Shown piece after piece: positions 43,303 to 52,820 of a DNA stretch of 64,000 nt. Positions within the stretch are counted from its first letter, which is position 1. Each line of letters begins with the position of its first letter. The DNA is from Candidatus Protochlamydia phocaeensis (GTDB lineage: Bacteria > Chlamydiota > Chlamydiia > Chlamydiales > Parachlamydiaceae): positions 62,001 through 126,000 of the forward strand of contig NZ_FCNU01000032.1 in assembly GCF_001545115.1 (NCBI RefSeq). Direction: 5' to 3'. A program made the position numbers and the translations under genes. Below the pieces are notes generated by a model that saw only the letters and a list, made by a program, of their open reading frames with translations, ran no database searches and was not told the origin of the DNA.

Positions 43303-43344
43303 TTTGCGGGCTAAATGCTTAACTCAGCAAAGTCAGCCCGCAAA
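43303..43344. terminator. hairpin after the bS22/mS38-like gene
   Basis: TTTGCGGGCT at 43303-43312 pairs with AGCCCGCAAA at 43335-43344. It lies 35 bases past the stop of the 43379-43468 gene on its strand. There is no clear T-run, so termination is likely but not certain. Confidence 0.5.
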
Positions 43345-43378
43345 TGAGAAAAATAAAACTTAGCTTAACGCTTAAGTC

Positions 43379-43468
43379 CTATCTTCCCTTGTGCCGATCA
43401 CGTCGGCTACGCTTCTTGCGCTTGTGCTTCGCAATTTTGTACTTGCGCTTCTTTTTAACAGAAGACAT
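43379..43468 (-). CDS. 29-residue AURKAIP1/COX24-domain ribosomal-type protein
   Basis: ATG 43468 to TAG 43379 encodes MSSVKKKRKYKIAKHKRKKR and SRRDRHKGR, preceded by AGTGGAGAGGAT. The SVKKKRxxKIxKHKxKKxxRRxR pattern is that of the AURKAIP1/COX24 (mS38) domain, known in mycobacteria as ribosomal protein bS22 and in Bacteroidetes/Planctomycetes/Chlamydiae as a small basic protein. It probably binds the small ribosomal subunit. A hairpin follows. Easily missed because of its length. Confidence 0.82.
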   Translation of the reverse strand: MSSVKKKRKYKIAKHKRKKRSRRDRHKGR

Positions 43469-43980
43469 ATCCTCTCCACTACTTATTCAGGTTATTTGCT
43501 TAAACTTGCAAACATGGAACTATACTAAAAAAAAAACGATAAAATGTAAAGACTAAGAATTTAAGTATGAGGAAAGAGGGAGATTGAAAACAAAGAAATA
43601 ATTTAATTTTAAAGATAAATAAAGAGGAGATAGAAAAAAAAGCACCGCTAAAAGGGACTGGAATGTGCTCTATCAACACATTTTGTAAAAGTGGGTCCGC
43701 TTCCCAAAGTTCCGGTTATAATAGGTTTAAACCTAAAACTTTTCCCTTGGCGTCGTGGTCCCTAAAAAAATAGATTATCGTTGATTGGCTTATCGTCCGA
43801 ATATCCCAATTAGCAGTGACTTATAATCATTATAATGGATTTAAAATTGTTTGCCTAGCATTTGTTTCCATCGTCATAAGCGGTTTTCAAATGAAACCGG
43901 GCACGTGCACCTGTTAGAGAGTGCATTAACCGGAGTTTGGAGAGTATTTTCTCCCTACTTGGATCTCCTAGGGCATGTCC
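43469..43980. repeat. intergenic region with RepA fragment
   Basis: About 510 bases without a gene. The part next to the small ribosomal gene is A-rich. At 43911-43985 a degenerate RepA copy reads GTTAGAGAGTGCATTAACC, GTATTTTCTCCCTACTTGG, then CTAGGGCATGTCCCTAA, whose end contains the stop codon (TAG on minus, 43981-43983) of the GT39 gene. A similar TAGAGCATGTCCCTAG sits at the end of ku (33833). Confidence 0.55.
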
Positions 43981-45522
43981 CTAATATAAGTCAGGGTCAT
44001 CCGGCTGATGGGATTGGCAATTCTCGCATTTAAAGAGCAATGCCCCTTTAACAACTTGCTGCCGATCATAAAATAGAGGAACAAATTCCAAGAATTCCAC
44101 CGTTTCAAAATAAGGCTTTAGTCGGTCCAAATAAAAAACCAATTTGCTTTTTCCTTCCCTTTCCAAGTGCGGATGGTTTTCTATCCAAACAAAATAACCG
44201 CTTTTTCCTTGCTGTTCTTCCGGCAAACTTGGCCAATAGGAAAATTGATTCTTCCGCACTCCATGCAGGTTGAGAAAATAAGCGCGCTTCTGCCCTTCAT
44301 TATAAAAGCTTAAAATACTTGTCGTTTGATATTTATCGCTTAAAAGGAAATGTTCTTGCGGGTCATAGCCGTAATGGGATAAAGCCTCTTTTAAATGCGC
44401 CCACCCCACATTGTGCTTAAAGGGATTTAAGCGATAAGAGAGAATGGCAGGCCGCCGGATGGAAGACGCATACAAAAAAGGTAACAGAAAAACAGAGATC
44501 GTCAAGCAAAGGGATAACGCCAATCCGGCTTTCAACCACCCCTCTTTTATCACATGCGCTTCAAAAACAAACCACCCTAAAAAGATCAGTCCTGTGGGAT
44601 AAGCGAAAACAACCCAGTTCCCTTGAATTTTTTGAAAAAAAGCTGCCAATATCCCAGCGCTCAGGCAAGCAAGCGTTATGAACCCGCAAAAGAAGAGCGG
44701 GGAAGAAAGGTGCCGACGCTGTTTGAGCCAAGCCCGCATCCCCAAGCATAAAAGGATAAATAAAAGCGGGGAAAGTAGAAGGGCTTGCGATCCGATAAAT
44801 TCTAAAACATTGCCGCTTTGGGAACCGTGCCCCCCTTGTACCGTAGAAGACACATGGCGAAATGTGGCCCAATCATGCGACCAGTTCCACCAAAAGCTGG
44901 GTAAAAGGCCAGCTAGCGAAAAGGCCATTCCTTGCAAGCTTTTACGCAAAGGCTGATGCGGAAACCACCAATGGCGCGCCAATAAGAAAAATATCCAAAA
45001 TAGATAAATGGGCCACTTAAAAAGCGCCCCCCCCAATATGCATCCGCCTATTAAAAGAGGATTGGCTTCTTTAGACTCACGCAAGGCAGAGACCATAAAA
45101 AGGACAGCCAATGTCCAACAGAGCAAGAAGCCTCCATCCGTAATGGCCAATAAAGACCCCAACATGCCGATGGGGCAAAAAGCCATCAATACGCCGCTCC
45201 AAAAAGCCGTACGGGCCTGCAAACCGGCCTGAAGCGCTGTAAAGAAAACTGCCAAAGCCTGCGCAATCGACAAGATGACAGACAAGCTACGCACACCCAA
45301 TTCCGTGTCTCCAAACAAGCGCGTGCCCAACCAAATCTGCCAAGCAATGCCAGGCGGCTTGCTGTAATACCCCCAATCAAGCTGCTGGCTCCATGTCCAA
45401 TACTGCGCCTCATCCGGGCTTAGCCCTATGCCGGCAAAAAGAATGAAGGCAAGCATTAGGCAGGCCTTGCAGGCCAGCAATAAAGAAAGCCGCTTAAAAT
45501 AGAAAGAAGATGAATATAACAT
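43981..45522 (-). CDS. GT39-type glycosyltransferase (ArnT/PMT-like)
   Basis: 513 residues with about 11 membrane helices. The first periplasmic loop has the catalytic acidic motif LSPDEAQYWTWSQQLDWGYY, then SKPPGIAWQIWLGTRLFGDT, ELGVRSLSV, typical of GT-C family 39 enzymes that transfer a sugar from a polyprenyl-phosphate donor to lipid A, proteins or other acceptors. A C-terminal soluble domain of about 150 residues follows. The donor and acceptor cannot be told. Its stop codon lies in a repeat end. Confidence 0.85.
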   Translation of the reverse strand: MLYSSSFYFKRLSLLLACKACLMLAFILFAGIGLSPDEAQYWTWSQQLDWGYYSKPPGIAWQIWLGTRLFGDTELGVRSLSVILSIAQALAVFFTALQAGLQARTAFWSGVLMAFCPIGMLGSLLAITDGGFLLCWTLAVLFMVSALRESKEANPLLIGGCILGGALFKWPIYLFWIFFLLARHWWFPHQPLRKSLQGMAFSLAGLLPSFWWNWSHDWATFRHVSSTVQGGHGSQSGNVLEFIGSQALLLSPLLFILLCLGMRAWLKQRRHLSSPLFFCGFITLACLSAGILAAFFQKIQGNWVVFAYPTGLIFLGWFVFEAHVIKEGWLKAGLALSLCLTISVFLLPFLYASSIRRPAILSYRLNPFKHNVGWAHLKEALSHYGYDPQEHFLLSDKYQTTSILSFYNEGQKRAYFLNLHGVRKNQFSYWPSLPEEQQGKSGYFVWIENHPHLEREGKSKLVFYLDRLKPYFETVEFLEFVPLFYDRQQVVKGALLFKCENCQSHQPDDPDLY

Positions 45523-46047
45523 AAACTGCGCTCAAAATTTAAAACAGGCAAATAGGCATTTGATTTATTGGCATCCGGCATATGGCATCAATGAAACAAT
45601 GCCCAGATTCGAAGGGATTTTCTTCCCAGAATTTGAATACACGCCATTGTCTCATTGATGACACGCCTAATAAAATGGAAAAGTTAAGGCGCCCGATCAT
45701 AACATGATCCAAGAGTATTTGCTTACAAAAAAAGTGCCCTTCTCTCCCTTTCACCTCTCTTAAAAATTTACCATTACCCTTTCTTAGAGAGTCTATTAAA
45801 TTCCATAATCATCGATATTTGAGATTCTTTTCTCTCAAGGAGAAAAGAATGGCCATTAGCGGTTTTAAGACATCCTCCTAAAGCCTTGCAAAGGCTTTTC
45901 TTTATATAAACCTCATAAAACAAAACAAATATTTTATTATTAATTAATAAATCAATATTACAATTTATTTATTATTGTTTAATAAACTCGTTAATCAATT
46001 AACAAAAAGAAACATTTTCGTAATAAATTAATAAAAAAGGTTTGTTT
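45523..46047. repeat. divergent intergenic region with a MITE-like element and a RepA copy
   Basis: At 45586-45660 CATCAATGAAACAATG and CATTGTCTCATTGATG form 16-bp inverted arms with one mismatch; the right arm runs on as ATTGATGACACGCCTA, close to the IS5-type end TAATTGACGACACGCCCT at 9427. At 45783-45890 is a RepA copy (TTAGAGAGTCTATTAAA to TTTTAAGACATCCTCC). The AT-rich 45900-46030 segment likely holds the promoter of the following gene. Confidence 0.6.
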
Positions 46048-47814
46048 ATGAACAGTATACATGGAAATTATCATCCCTACAATCCAGGAAATTTTTATCC
46101 GCATATAAATTATCCGCATCAAAATTCTTATAGTTCTTATGTCTCCAATCCTTATGGAGGCCATTTTTTTCATTATCCCATTATACAGCCTCGCATTCCG
46201 ACAGTTGAGGATTTTGAAAATTCATTTTACCGCTTGTATGCAAGCATAGCAGATAAGAAGGGCCAATGGGAAAGCCACGTACAGGCAAATGCAGGGACTA
46301 TAGAGAAAGTTCAAATGTTGCAAGCGGGCATTAAGGAACTTCAAGAAGAGTTAGGTCAAGTTCAACAATTGGACGCTCAAATTAAGGTTTTAAGGCCGGA
46401 GAACCTATATCAGCAAGAATTTCGCTATCAAATTGAAATTGATCCCACTATACAAAACGTAACATACTATTCTTATGTTGATTATGTGCAGCAGAAAAAA
46501 AGCGAGCTTATAGAGCAAATTTACCATTTGGCGCAGCACACGATTTCTTGGTTAAGCTCTAGTAGACAAACCGTTTATCATTTAAAGCAAGCGGAAAAAT
46601 CTTCTACGCTTAATTCCCCTTCCTATCCCTCTTTTGAACCTTCTCGCATACAGGCCCGACAGCTGCCTCATCCAGAAGCCTTTGTTCGCCCCTCTTCTGC
46701 ATTTCAGCCAAGCTCGCTTCCCATTAACAATCCTTCTCCCCATGCCTCGATTTCTCCATCTGAAGCGGTAGGAACAAATATTGAACCTAAGCCTTTATTC
46801 AAACAAGTGCTGGCAGATCTCATCCAGCGCCAATCTTCCAATCATTTCAAGAAGACCGAAGCGAGCGCTGTTCCTCCTTCTTCGCAAGAAAATTCGTTCA
46901 TCCCTCAGCCATCCCTTTCTCCGCTACGGGAGCGAGTCAAAGTCCATCATCGGCCATTGCCTCCCGTTCCAGCTAAAGAAGAAAAAAAGACGCCTCCCCC
47001 TCTTCCTCCTAGAGAAAGAAAAAGAACGCCTCCTCCTTTGCCTCCCCGCTCTCTTTCATCTCCTAAGGAAGCTACCCAAGAGCCTGCTGGATTAGCTCTT
47101 CCCCCTTCTATCATCGAGGGACAAGCAATTGGGGCTAGCAAAATTTCTCTTCAACAAGCTCTTCCAACGATTGAACAACCAGCTATTGAATTTGAGGACA
47201 AAACAAGCGTGCCGGCTATTGTCGAACCAATAATAGAAGAGCAAACCTCTAATCGGCCCGCTCAGCTGGAGTCCGCCCGCAAAACAGTGGAGATCGGACA
47301 AGACATTCTCCATCCACAATCAATTCCCACCCCACCCCCCTTTATTCAGCTATTCTCGCCTCAAAGCAGGCATATAGCCGAGACAAAGGCATCCGAACCC
47401 ATTGCTACGGAACAGACAGACGGGGTTTTTGATTTATTATCAAGTCAATTGGCTGCTAGAAGACAGGCGATTGAAGAAGAAAGCGAATATGAGAGTGATG
47501 ACGATAGCATTGACTTGCCAAAAGTCAGCAAACCGGAAACGCAAAGCGTTCAATCCCTCCCCTCTTCTGTAGAAGAGCGGCCAACGATCAACCGCTATGA
47601 GGATCGCTCTGATTTGCTATCTTCCATCGTCAATTTCAATAAAAATAATTTAAAAAAATTATCGGAAGAAAGTCCAGACCGTTTTTCTCAAGCAGAAAAG
47701 AAAGATGATCCTTCAAAGGCCGGAACAGACTTTGCTAGCCTTATGCAAAGCATTATAGATCGCCTACCGGACGAAAATGACACTGAAGAAGTAAGCGATA
47801 TAGACTGGGAATAA
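46048..47814 (+). CDS. proline-rich hypothetical protein, probable effector
   Basis: 588 residues from ATG 46048, preceded by AAAAAAGG. Residues 1-50 are His/Tyr/Asn/Pro rich (NYHPYNPGNFYPHINYPHQN). A coiled-coil domain follows (about 60-185). The middle carries RPLPPVPAKEEKKTPPPLPP, RERKRTPPPLPPRSL: three PPxPP(R) motifs like ligands of eukaryotic SH3 domains. The C-terminal half is Glu/Ser rich and apparently disordered, ending DRLPDENDTEEVSDIDWE. No signal peptide. A host-interacting type III effector is plausible but unproven. Confidence 0.6.
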   Translation: MNSIHGNYHPYNPGNFYPHINYPHQNSYSSYVSNPYGGHFFHYPIIQPRIPTVEDFENSFYRLYASIADKKGQWESHVQANAGTIEKVQMLQAGIKELQEELGQVQQLDAQIKVLRPENLYQQEFRYQIEIDPTIQNVTYYSYVDYVQQKKSELIEQIYHLAQHTISWLSSSRQTVYHLKQAEKSSTLNSPSYPSFEPSRIQARQLPHPEAFVRPSSAFQPSSLPINNPSPHASISPSEAVGTNIEPKPLFKQVLADLIQRQSSNHFKKTEASAVPPSSQENSFIPQPSLSPLRERVKVHHRPLPPVPAKEEKKTPPPLPPRERKRTPPPLPPRSLSSPKEATQEPAGLALPPSIIEGQAIGASKISLQQALPTIEQPAIEFEDKTSVPAIVEPIIEEQTSNRPAQLESARKTVEIGQDILHPQSIPTPPPFIQLFSPQSRHIAETKASEPIATEQTDGVFDLLSSQLAARRQAIEEESEYESDDDSIDLPKVSKPETQSVQSLPSSVEERPTINRYEDRSDLLSSIVNFNKNNLKKLSEESPDRFSQAEKKDDPSKAGTDFASLMQSIIDRLPDENDTEEVSDIDWE

Positions 47815-47908
47815 AAGTTTTTAAATACGCTTGAAATTTAGCATTAGCTATTCGAATTTATTTAAAAAGGACTCACTTCCCCTCTGTCCAAGGTCGACGC
47901 AGAGACGC

Positions 47909-47947
47909 AATGGCGCAAAATTAAAAGAGCTTAAATTTTGCGCCATT
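47909..47947. terminator. bidirectional terminator-like hairpin
   Basis: AATGGCGCAAAATT at 47909-47922 pairs exactly with AATTTTGCGCCATT at 47934-47947. It lies between the convergent ends of the proline-rich gene and the FkbM gene. GCAGAGAC and GTCTCTGC flank it as a weaker outer pair. Confidence 0.6.
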
Positions 47948-48023
47948 CCGCCTGCGTTAACTTTGTCTCTGCCCTAATTGGGTTAATTGATGGCAGCTTT
48001 GGGACAGCTTCTTAAGCCTAATT

Positions 48024-48893
48024 TTACTTTTTAAAGTGTAGAAGCCGGACTAATGGCGTAAGCGTCACCTCTTTTATTAAATCAAACCCGCTTTCTTGAA
48101 ATTTTTTACGGACTTGAGCGTCGATCTCGGGGCTATGCGTCTCTATAATCCAATAAGAAATAGCTTGTAGATCAGTTGCAGGAACATCTACTAAGTATTG
48201 CTCTCCTCCTTCGCAGTCAATTTTCGCTATATCGATACGGTGTTGCTTGAGAATGTGTTTCCAAGTCGTTCCCTCGCACTGAATTTGATAGCTCCCCTTT
48301 TCCATTCCAAATCCGAGAGAGCCCCCCGGCGTATTGGAAGATAAGTTCAATACCCCTTCTTCCTTAGCTACCGCTTGTTGATGAATGCTGATTTTATTTG
48401 TAAAAGGCTGTAAATTATATTTTAGGGACACCACATTTTCGGCCAAGGGCTCATAAATGATGACCTGGCTGGCTCCCTTCTCTAAAAAATACAGGGCAGA
48501 ATCGCCAACAAAGCCTCCGATATCCAATACCGCTTTATTTTCCCATTCGCACTCATACAAATTATCGAATAGACCGGACAAATATTCCGCATAGATGCCA
48601 ATAAACTGCATATAAGTCGCGCAAAACGTGCGATTTCCATAACGCCACAAATAAAAATTCTTAGCCAGCCGCTGCTCTCGGTAAGGCAAAATTTTTAAAA
48701 GTAATTGGATATCTTGCATGCCCAGCTGATGCGTCATTTCGACGGCAGTCGAGCGCCTATCCGCATAGGCAGCGAAGGCAATGAGCCAGTGCTTTGGCTT
48801 GACATGACGGACTAAACGAAGAATATCAAGCGCATAGGCCTCTTTTGATAATTTCCGGGCATAATGCGGAATCTTTTTCAATTTCTTTAGCAT
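48024..48893 (-). CDS. FkbM-family methyltransferase
   Basis: 289 residues from ATG 48893 (MLKKLKKIPHYARKLSKEAY); a TTG 21 bases upstream is less likely. SAM motif VLDIGGFVGDSALYFLEKGA, then VIIYEPLAENVVSLKYNLQP and the FkbM hallmark IAKIDCEGGEQYLVDVP with WIIETHSP. The family O-methylates sugars or polyketides; the target is unknown. Proximity to the GT39 gene could hint at glycan work, but the proline-rich gene lies between them. Confidence 0.85.
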   Translation of the reverse strand: MLKKLKKIPHYARKLSKEAYALDILRLVRHVKPKHWLIAFAAYADRRSTAVEMTHQLGMQDIQLLLKILPYREQRLAKNFYLWRYGNRTFCATYMQFIGIYAEYLSGLFDNLYECEWENKAVLDIGGFVGDSALYFLEKGASQVIIYEPLAENVVSLKYNLQPFTNKISIHQQAVAKEEGVLNLSSNTPGGSLGFGMEKGSYQIQCEGTTWKHILKQHRIDIAKIDCEGGEQYLVDVPATDLQAISYWIIETHSPEIDAQVRKKFQESGFDLIKEVTLTPLVRLLHFKK

Positions 48894-49161
48894 ATATAAA
48901 CTCAGGTAAAGCAACTTAACTTTCTTCTTGGCCGGCTTGCTAATAGTTCTTGATTTGCCTGGCGATCTTACCGATTCCGCATTCCTTTGACAATCCTTTC
49001 TTTTATAAGCGAAGAAGTTTTGAAAGAAAAATAGAAGGGAATTTAAAGAGGATCGCAGCGCCTGCCTATCTCTTGAGCATTAAAGTTATTTAGACATTTG
49101 AATCCATGCTAAAGGCAGACATGCGTGGGATCCCTTTAAAATTTTAATTTGAGAGTGATCT

Positions 49162-49932
49162 CTAGTCTTCGCGCTCTGGAAAACTAAAAAGGTCTTCTAT
49201 CGCTTGGATCGTCGTATCTCGGCTCATAGCCGCGATAGAATCGGTAAGAGGGATATTCTTTGGGCATACGCGGACACAGTTTTGGCTGTCGCCGCAGCTG
49301 CTAATGCCGCCCTCCTCCATCAAAGGACGCAAGCGCTGGGCCTTTTGCGTTTTCCCTACCGGGTTGGCATTGAAAAGGCGCACTTGAGAAATGGGGGCCG
49401 GGCCAATAAAAGCCGAATGCGCATTGACTTGCGGGCAAGCCTCGGAGCAGCAACCGCACGTCATGCAAGTCGATAGAGAGTACATGACCTTTTGCTTCTC
49501 CGGGCTAATCTTCGGTCCCGGTCCTTGAGAATAACTATGGTCGACATCAATCCATGCATGGACTTTTTTTAAGTTCTCAAACATGCGGCTGCGATCGACA
49601 ATTAAATCACGTACAAGAGGAAACTTGGTTAAGGGAGCGACAGTAATGATCGATTTGCCCGTCTGTTTCAAGATCGGTTCAATCAACGCCGTACAGGCCT
49701 GGCGTGGGTAGCCGTTGATGAGCATCGAACAAGAACCGCACACTTCTTCCAAGCAGCCCGATTCCCATACCACCGGAGTCACCTTTTCTCCTTTGATATT
49801 GATGGGATTTCTTTGAATATCCATTAAAGACGAGATGATGTTGGCAAAAGGAATCAATTTAAGCTCAAATTCTTCCCAATATTGATGACCGGGATGTCCG
49901 CGGAAAATTTTTAAAATATAGGTTTCACTCAT
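49162..49932 (-). CDS. sdhB: succinate dehydrogenase iron-sulfur subunit
   Basis: 256 residues. [2Fe-2S] ligands in ESGCLEEVCGSCSMLINGYP and RQAC; [4Fe-4S] and [3Fe-4S] ligands in CMTCGCCSEACPQ and CGDSQNCVRVCPKNIPL. Last gene of sdhC-sdhA-sdhB, 15 bases after sdhA, with AGGGA before the ATG. It passes electrons from SdhA to the membrane quinone at SdhC. Same gene order as Chlamydia. Confidence 0.95.
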   Translation of the reverse strand: MSETYILKIFRGHPGHQYWEEFELKLIPFANIISSLMDIQRNPINIKGEKVTPVVWESGCLEEVCGSCSMLINGYPRQACTALIEPILKQTGKSIITVAPLTKFPLVRDLIVDRSRMFENLKKVHAWIDVDHSYSQGPGPKISPEKQKVMYSLSTCMTCGCCSEACPQVNAHSAFIGPAPISQVRLFNANPVGKTQKAQRLRPLMEEGGISSCGDSQNCVRVCPKNIPLTDSIAAMSRDTTIQAIEDLFSFPERED

Positions 49933-49947
49933 AGCGCATCCCTTGGT

Positions 49948-51840
49948 TTAAATGGGCAGAACAATATTGTTCGGGACATTTTCTAACGTTGGCTTAACTT
50001 TCTTCGTATGCGCATAATCGCGCAATATTGGCTTAAGGTGCCGTAAATTGATCGGTTCGTAGGTAATGATAGGCTCGTCCAAACTGCGGTTATAGGTCGC
50101 CAGCGTCGTCTTCAGCCAGTTTTCGTCATCACGTTCGGGAAATTCCGGCTTATAATGCGCTCCACGCGATTCATTGCGCAGCAATGCCCCTTTTGTAATG
50201 ACCATGGCTAGCTCAAGCATCGGGCCGAATTGATTGGCAAAGGCATAGGTTTGATTGGCAAACTGGCTCTGGTCATCCAACGAAATATGCCGATAGCGTT
50301 CCCTGATTTCTTTTATTTTATTGAGGGCTTTTTGCAAATCGGCATTGTTGCGCTTAACTGTCACATCATTGACCATGATTTCGCCAAGCTCATCATGCAA
50401 GCGATAAATGTTTTCTGGACCTTGGCGCGAAAGCAAGTCTTTTTTGAGGTCTTCTTCGATTTGCAAGGCATGCTCGAAAACTCTTTCGGGAACATTGTGA
50501 TGGCTGGAATTCAAATTATCTAAATAACGGGGAACTTCTTGGCCGGCAACCAGCCCGCTAAAGATGCAGGACAAAAGGGAATTTGCTCCTAAGCGGTTTG
50601 CTCCATGGTATTGATAGTCCGACTCGCCTATATTGAAACATCCGCGCAGATTTGTCATTTGCCGATAACGCTCAAAGCGGTCCGGCGCATCAGCTGCAGG
50701 CCAATCCACCCACGCGCCTCCCATGCTATAGTGCATGGCCGGAAAGATCTTCATGGGAACTTTGCGCGGGTCTTCTCCCGTAAATTTTTGATAAATTTCT
50801 AAAATTGCCTGGAGCTTTTCCTTCTTTTCTTCGGATAAATGGCTGACATCCAAGTACACCTGCATTCCGCCATCTATCCCCAATCCCATTTCGCACACGC
50901 GCAGGACTTCGCGCGATCCGATATCCCTTGGAATCAAATTTCCCAAAGCCGGATACATGTCCTCTAGAAAATACCAAGGCTCGCCTGTAACGCCGCAAGG
51001 GATTTGCCTGCCGTCCGGCGTCTGGATGGTCTTGGAAGAGTCGCCGTATACCCAAATGCGTCCCCCCTCTCCGCGGGCCGACTCAGACATGAGCCGCAAT
51101 TTATCATGTCCTGGAATAGCCGTCGGGTGAATTTGAATAAATTCCCCGTTGGCGTATATCATCCCCTGCTTAAAGAGGCGTCCATTAGCCGCGCCTGTGC
51201 AAAAAGTTGAATTGGTCGATTTTTTGAAAATCATGCCAATTCCTCCGGTTGCCATGACAACCGCATCGGCTTTCAATACCTCCAACTTCATGTTGAAGAG
51301 ATCCATAATGACAATGCCGCGCGAAATTCCCTGCTCATCTAGAATTAAGCGCATGAATTCGTGCGATTCGAATTTTTCTACGCACCCCAATGTCTCGTAT
51401 TTGCGCACTTGCTCATCCAAAGAATAGAGAAGCTGCTGGCCGGTGGAAGCGCCGCAAAAAGCCGTTCGATGATAAAGCGTGCCCCCAAAACGCCTAAAAT
51501 CCAAATTTCCTTCGGGAGTGCGATTAAATGTGCATCCTAGCCGGTCCATTAAGTGAATAATTCCCGGAGCTGCCAAGCACATTTCCAAAACAGGAGGCTG
51601 ATTGGCCAAAAAATCCCCCCCTTTTATGGTGTCATACGCATGAATGAGAGGAGAATCTTCTTCGCCTTTTAAATTGATGGCGGCATTGATGCCTCCTTGG
51701 GCGCACACAGAATGAGAGCGCTTCACTTTTGTAACCGAAACAAGTTTGACTTTGCAGCCATTTTCCGCCAGCTTCATTGTTGCAGACAACCCTGCAAGCC
51801 CTCCTCCGACAACAATCACTTCTTTATGTTTATGCGCCAT
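49948..51840 (-). CDS. sdhA: succinate dehydrogenase flavoprotein subunit
   Basis: 630 residues. FAD motif VIVVGGGLAGLSATMKLAEN, covalent FAD His43 in RSHSVCAQGGINAAI, active-site HPTAIPGHDKLRLMSESARG, EGGRIWVYGD, and the capping MHYSMGGAWVDWPA, YHGANRLGANSLLSCIFSG. It oxidises succinate to fumarate at the inner face of the inner membrane. B. subtilis-like type with one-subunit cytochrome partner. Lies 20 bases after sdhC. Confidence 0.96.
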   Translation of the reverse strand: MAHKHKEVIVVGGGLAGLSATMKLAENGCKVKLVSVTKVKRSHSVCAQGGINAAINLKGEEDSPLIHAYDTIKGGDFLANQPPVLEMCLAAPGIIHLMDRLGCTFNRTPEGNLDFRRFGGTLYHRTAFCGASTGQQLLYSLDEQVRKYETLGCVEKFESHEFMRLILDEQGISRGIVIMDLFNMKLEVLKADAVVMATGGIGMIFKKSTNSTFCTGAANGRLFKQGMIYANGEFIQIHPTAIPGHDKLRLMSESARGEGGRIWVYGDSSKTIQTPDGRQIPCGVTGEPWYFLEDMYPALGNLIPRDIGSREVLRVCEMGLGIDGGMQVYLDVSHLSEEKKEKLQAILEIYQKFTGEDPRKVPMKIFPAMHYSMGGAWVDWPAADAPDRFERYRQMTNLRGCFNIGESDYQYHGANRLGANSLLSCIFSGLVAGQEVPRYLDNLNSSHHNVPERVFEHALQIEEDLKKDLLSRQGPENIYRLHDELGEIMVNDVTVKRNNADLQKALNKIKEIRERYRHISLDDQSQFANQTYAFANQFGPMLELAMVITKGALLRNESRGAHYKPEFPERDDENWLKTTLATYNRSLDEPIITYEPINLRHLKPILRDYAHTKKVKPTLENVPNNIVLPI

Positions 51841-51860
51841 ATTTCTGTATTCCTATTCCT

Positions 51861-52820
51861 TTAATGCGCTAGATTAAGCCAATACGTTCCCCAAATCGCT
51901 GCAAGACCCAAAAAGGTAATGATGACCATTAAACCGGTAGCAAATGCCCGCATTAGGTTTTGAGAAGCGGCTGTAAGAGTCACTCCCCATTTAAACATTG
52001 CCGTCCATAGTCCATTAAAAGCATGAAAGCAAGCCGCCAAAACCAAGCCCGTATAAAGCAGAATCATAACAGGGTTCTTAAAGGTATCGCGCACCATCAG
52101 CAGCTCGGCCACGCCGAATGATTTGGAAACAGCCAGAACTTCATGAGCGCCCAACTGCCATTTGTCCATGGCAGTTACCCATGCCAGCTCTTCTCGGCGC
52201 TTTTGATCGGCAACGAGTTGCTCTGGCGAGCCTGGTTCAAAGTGAGGGACATCTTGACGGGAGATAGCAGCTTTGAGATGTTGAACTTTAGAAGCCGTGT
52301 ACAAATCAAATCCCAAGCGATCCCCTAGCGTATACAATCCATTATCTACGCTGAGGCGGACAATATATAAATGCTGGCTTCCCAATTGAGCAGATGTGGG
52401 ATACTCAATAAAGCGCATGTGGATGACGTGGGCCAAAATGCCGATCAATAAAATCCAAGACGTCAAGCGCTGCCAAGTATAAGCCTGGTTGCGAGAATAT
52501 TGCGGAAGAGAAGGAGAAGAGCCGTCGGTTGGAAAAGCGTTATATTTAGCCGTCCATAAGTAGCGCACCCCCCAAATCCCATGGACGAGAAAGGGAACAC
52601 CTAAAAGAAAGATTTCAATGACTGGAAGATAAGGAAGCGCTTTTAACGAGTTAACCGCACTGACAAAACCGTTTCCATCATCTCCGATGAAAAGAGCCGC
52701 TTGCGAATTCGTTAACAAATGTTCGATCAAAAACAGAACAAGCCATATGCCCGTCAAAGAATGCGCACGGCGCCAAATAAACGCCCGGGGAATAGGCGGG
52801 GCTGGATAGGTATAAGCCAT
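51861..52820 (-). CDS. sdhC: succinate dehydrogenase cytochrome b subunit
   Basis: 319 residues with about five membrane helices and haem-ligand histidines in RRAHSLTGIWLVLFLIEHLL, VPFLVHGIWGVRYLW, GILAHVIHMRFIE and AACFHAFNGLW. This is the single-subunit, two-haem cytochrome b558 type. It has an about 100-residue soluble insert (between HMRFIEYP and MVRDTFKNPV), longer than the about 200-residue B. subtilis protein. First gene of the operon, with AAGAGA before the ATG. Confidence 0.9.
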   Translation of the reverse strand: MAYTYPAPPIPRAFIWRRAHSLTGIWLVLFLIEHLLTNSQAALFIGDDGNGFVSAVNSLKALPYLPVIEIFLLGVPFLVHGIWGVRYLWTAKYNAFPTDGSSPSLPQYSRNQAYTWQRLTSWILLIGILAHVIHMRFIEYPTSAQLGSQHLYIVRLSVDNGLYTLGDRLGFDLYTASKVQHLKAAISRQDVPHFEPGSPEQLVADQKRREELAWVTAMDKWQLGAHEVLAVSKSFGVAELLMVRDTFKNPVMILLYTGLVLAACFHAFNGLWTAMFKWGVTLTAASQNLMRAFATGLMVIITFLGLAAIWGTYWLNLAH

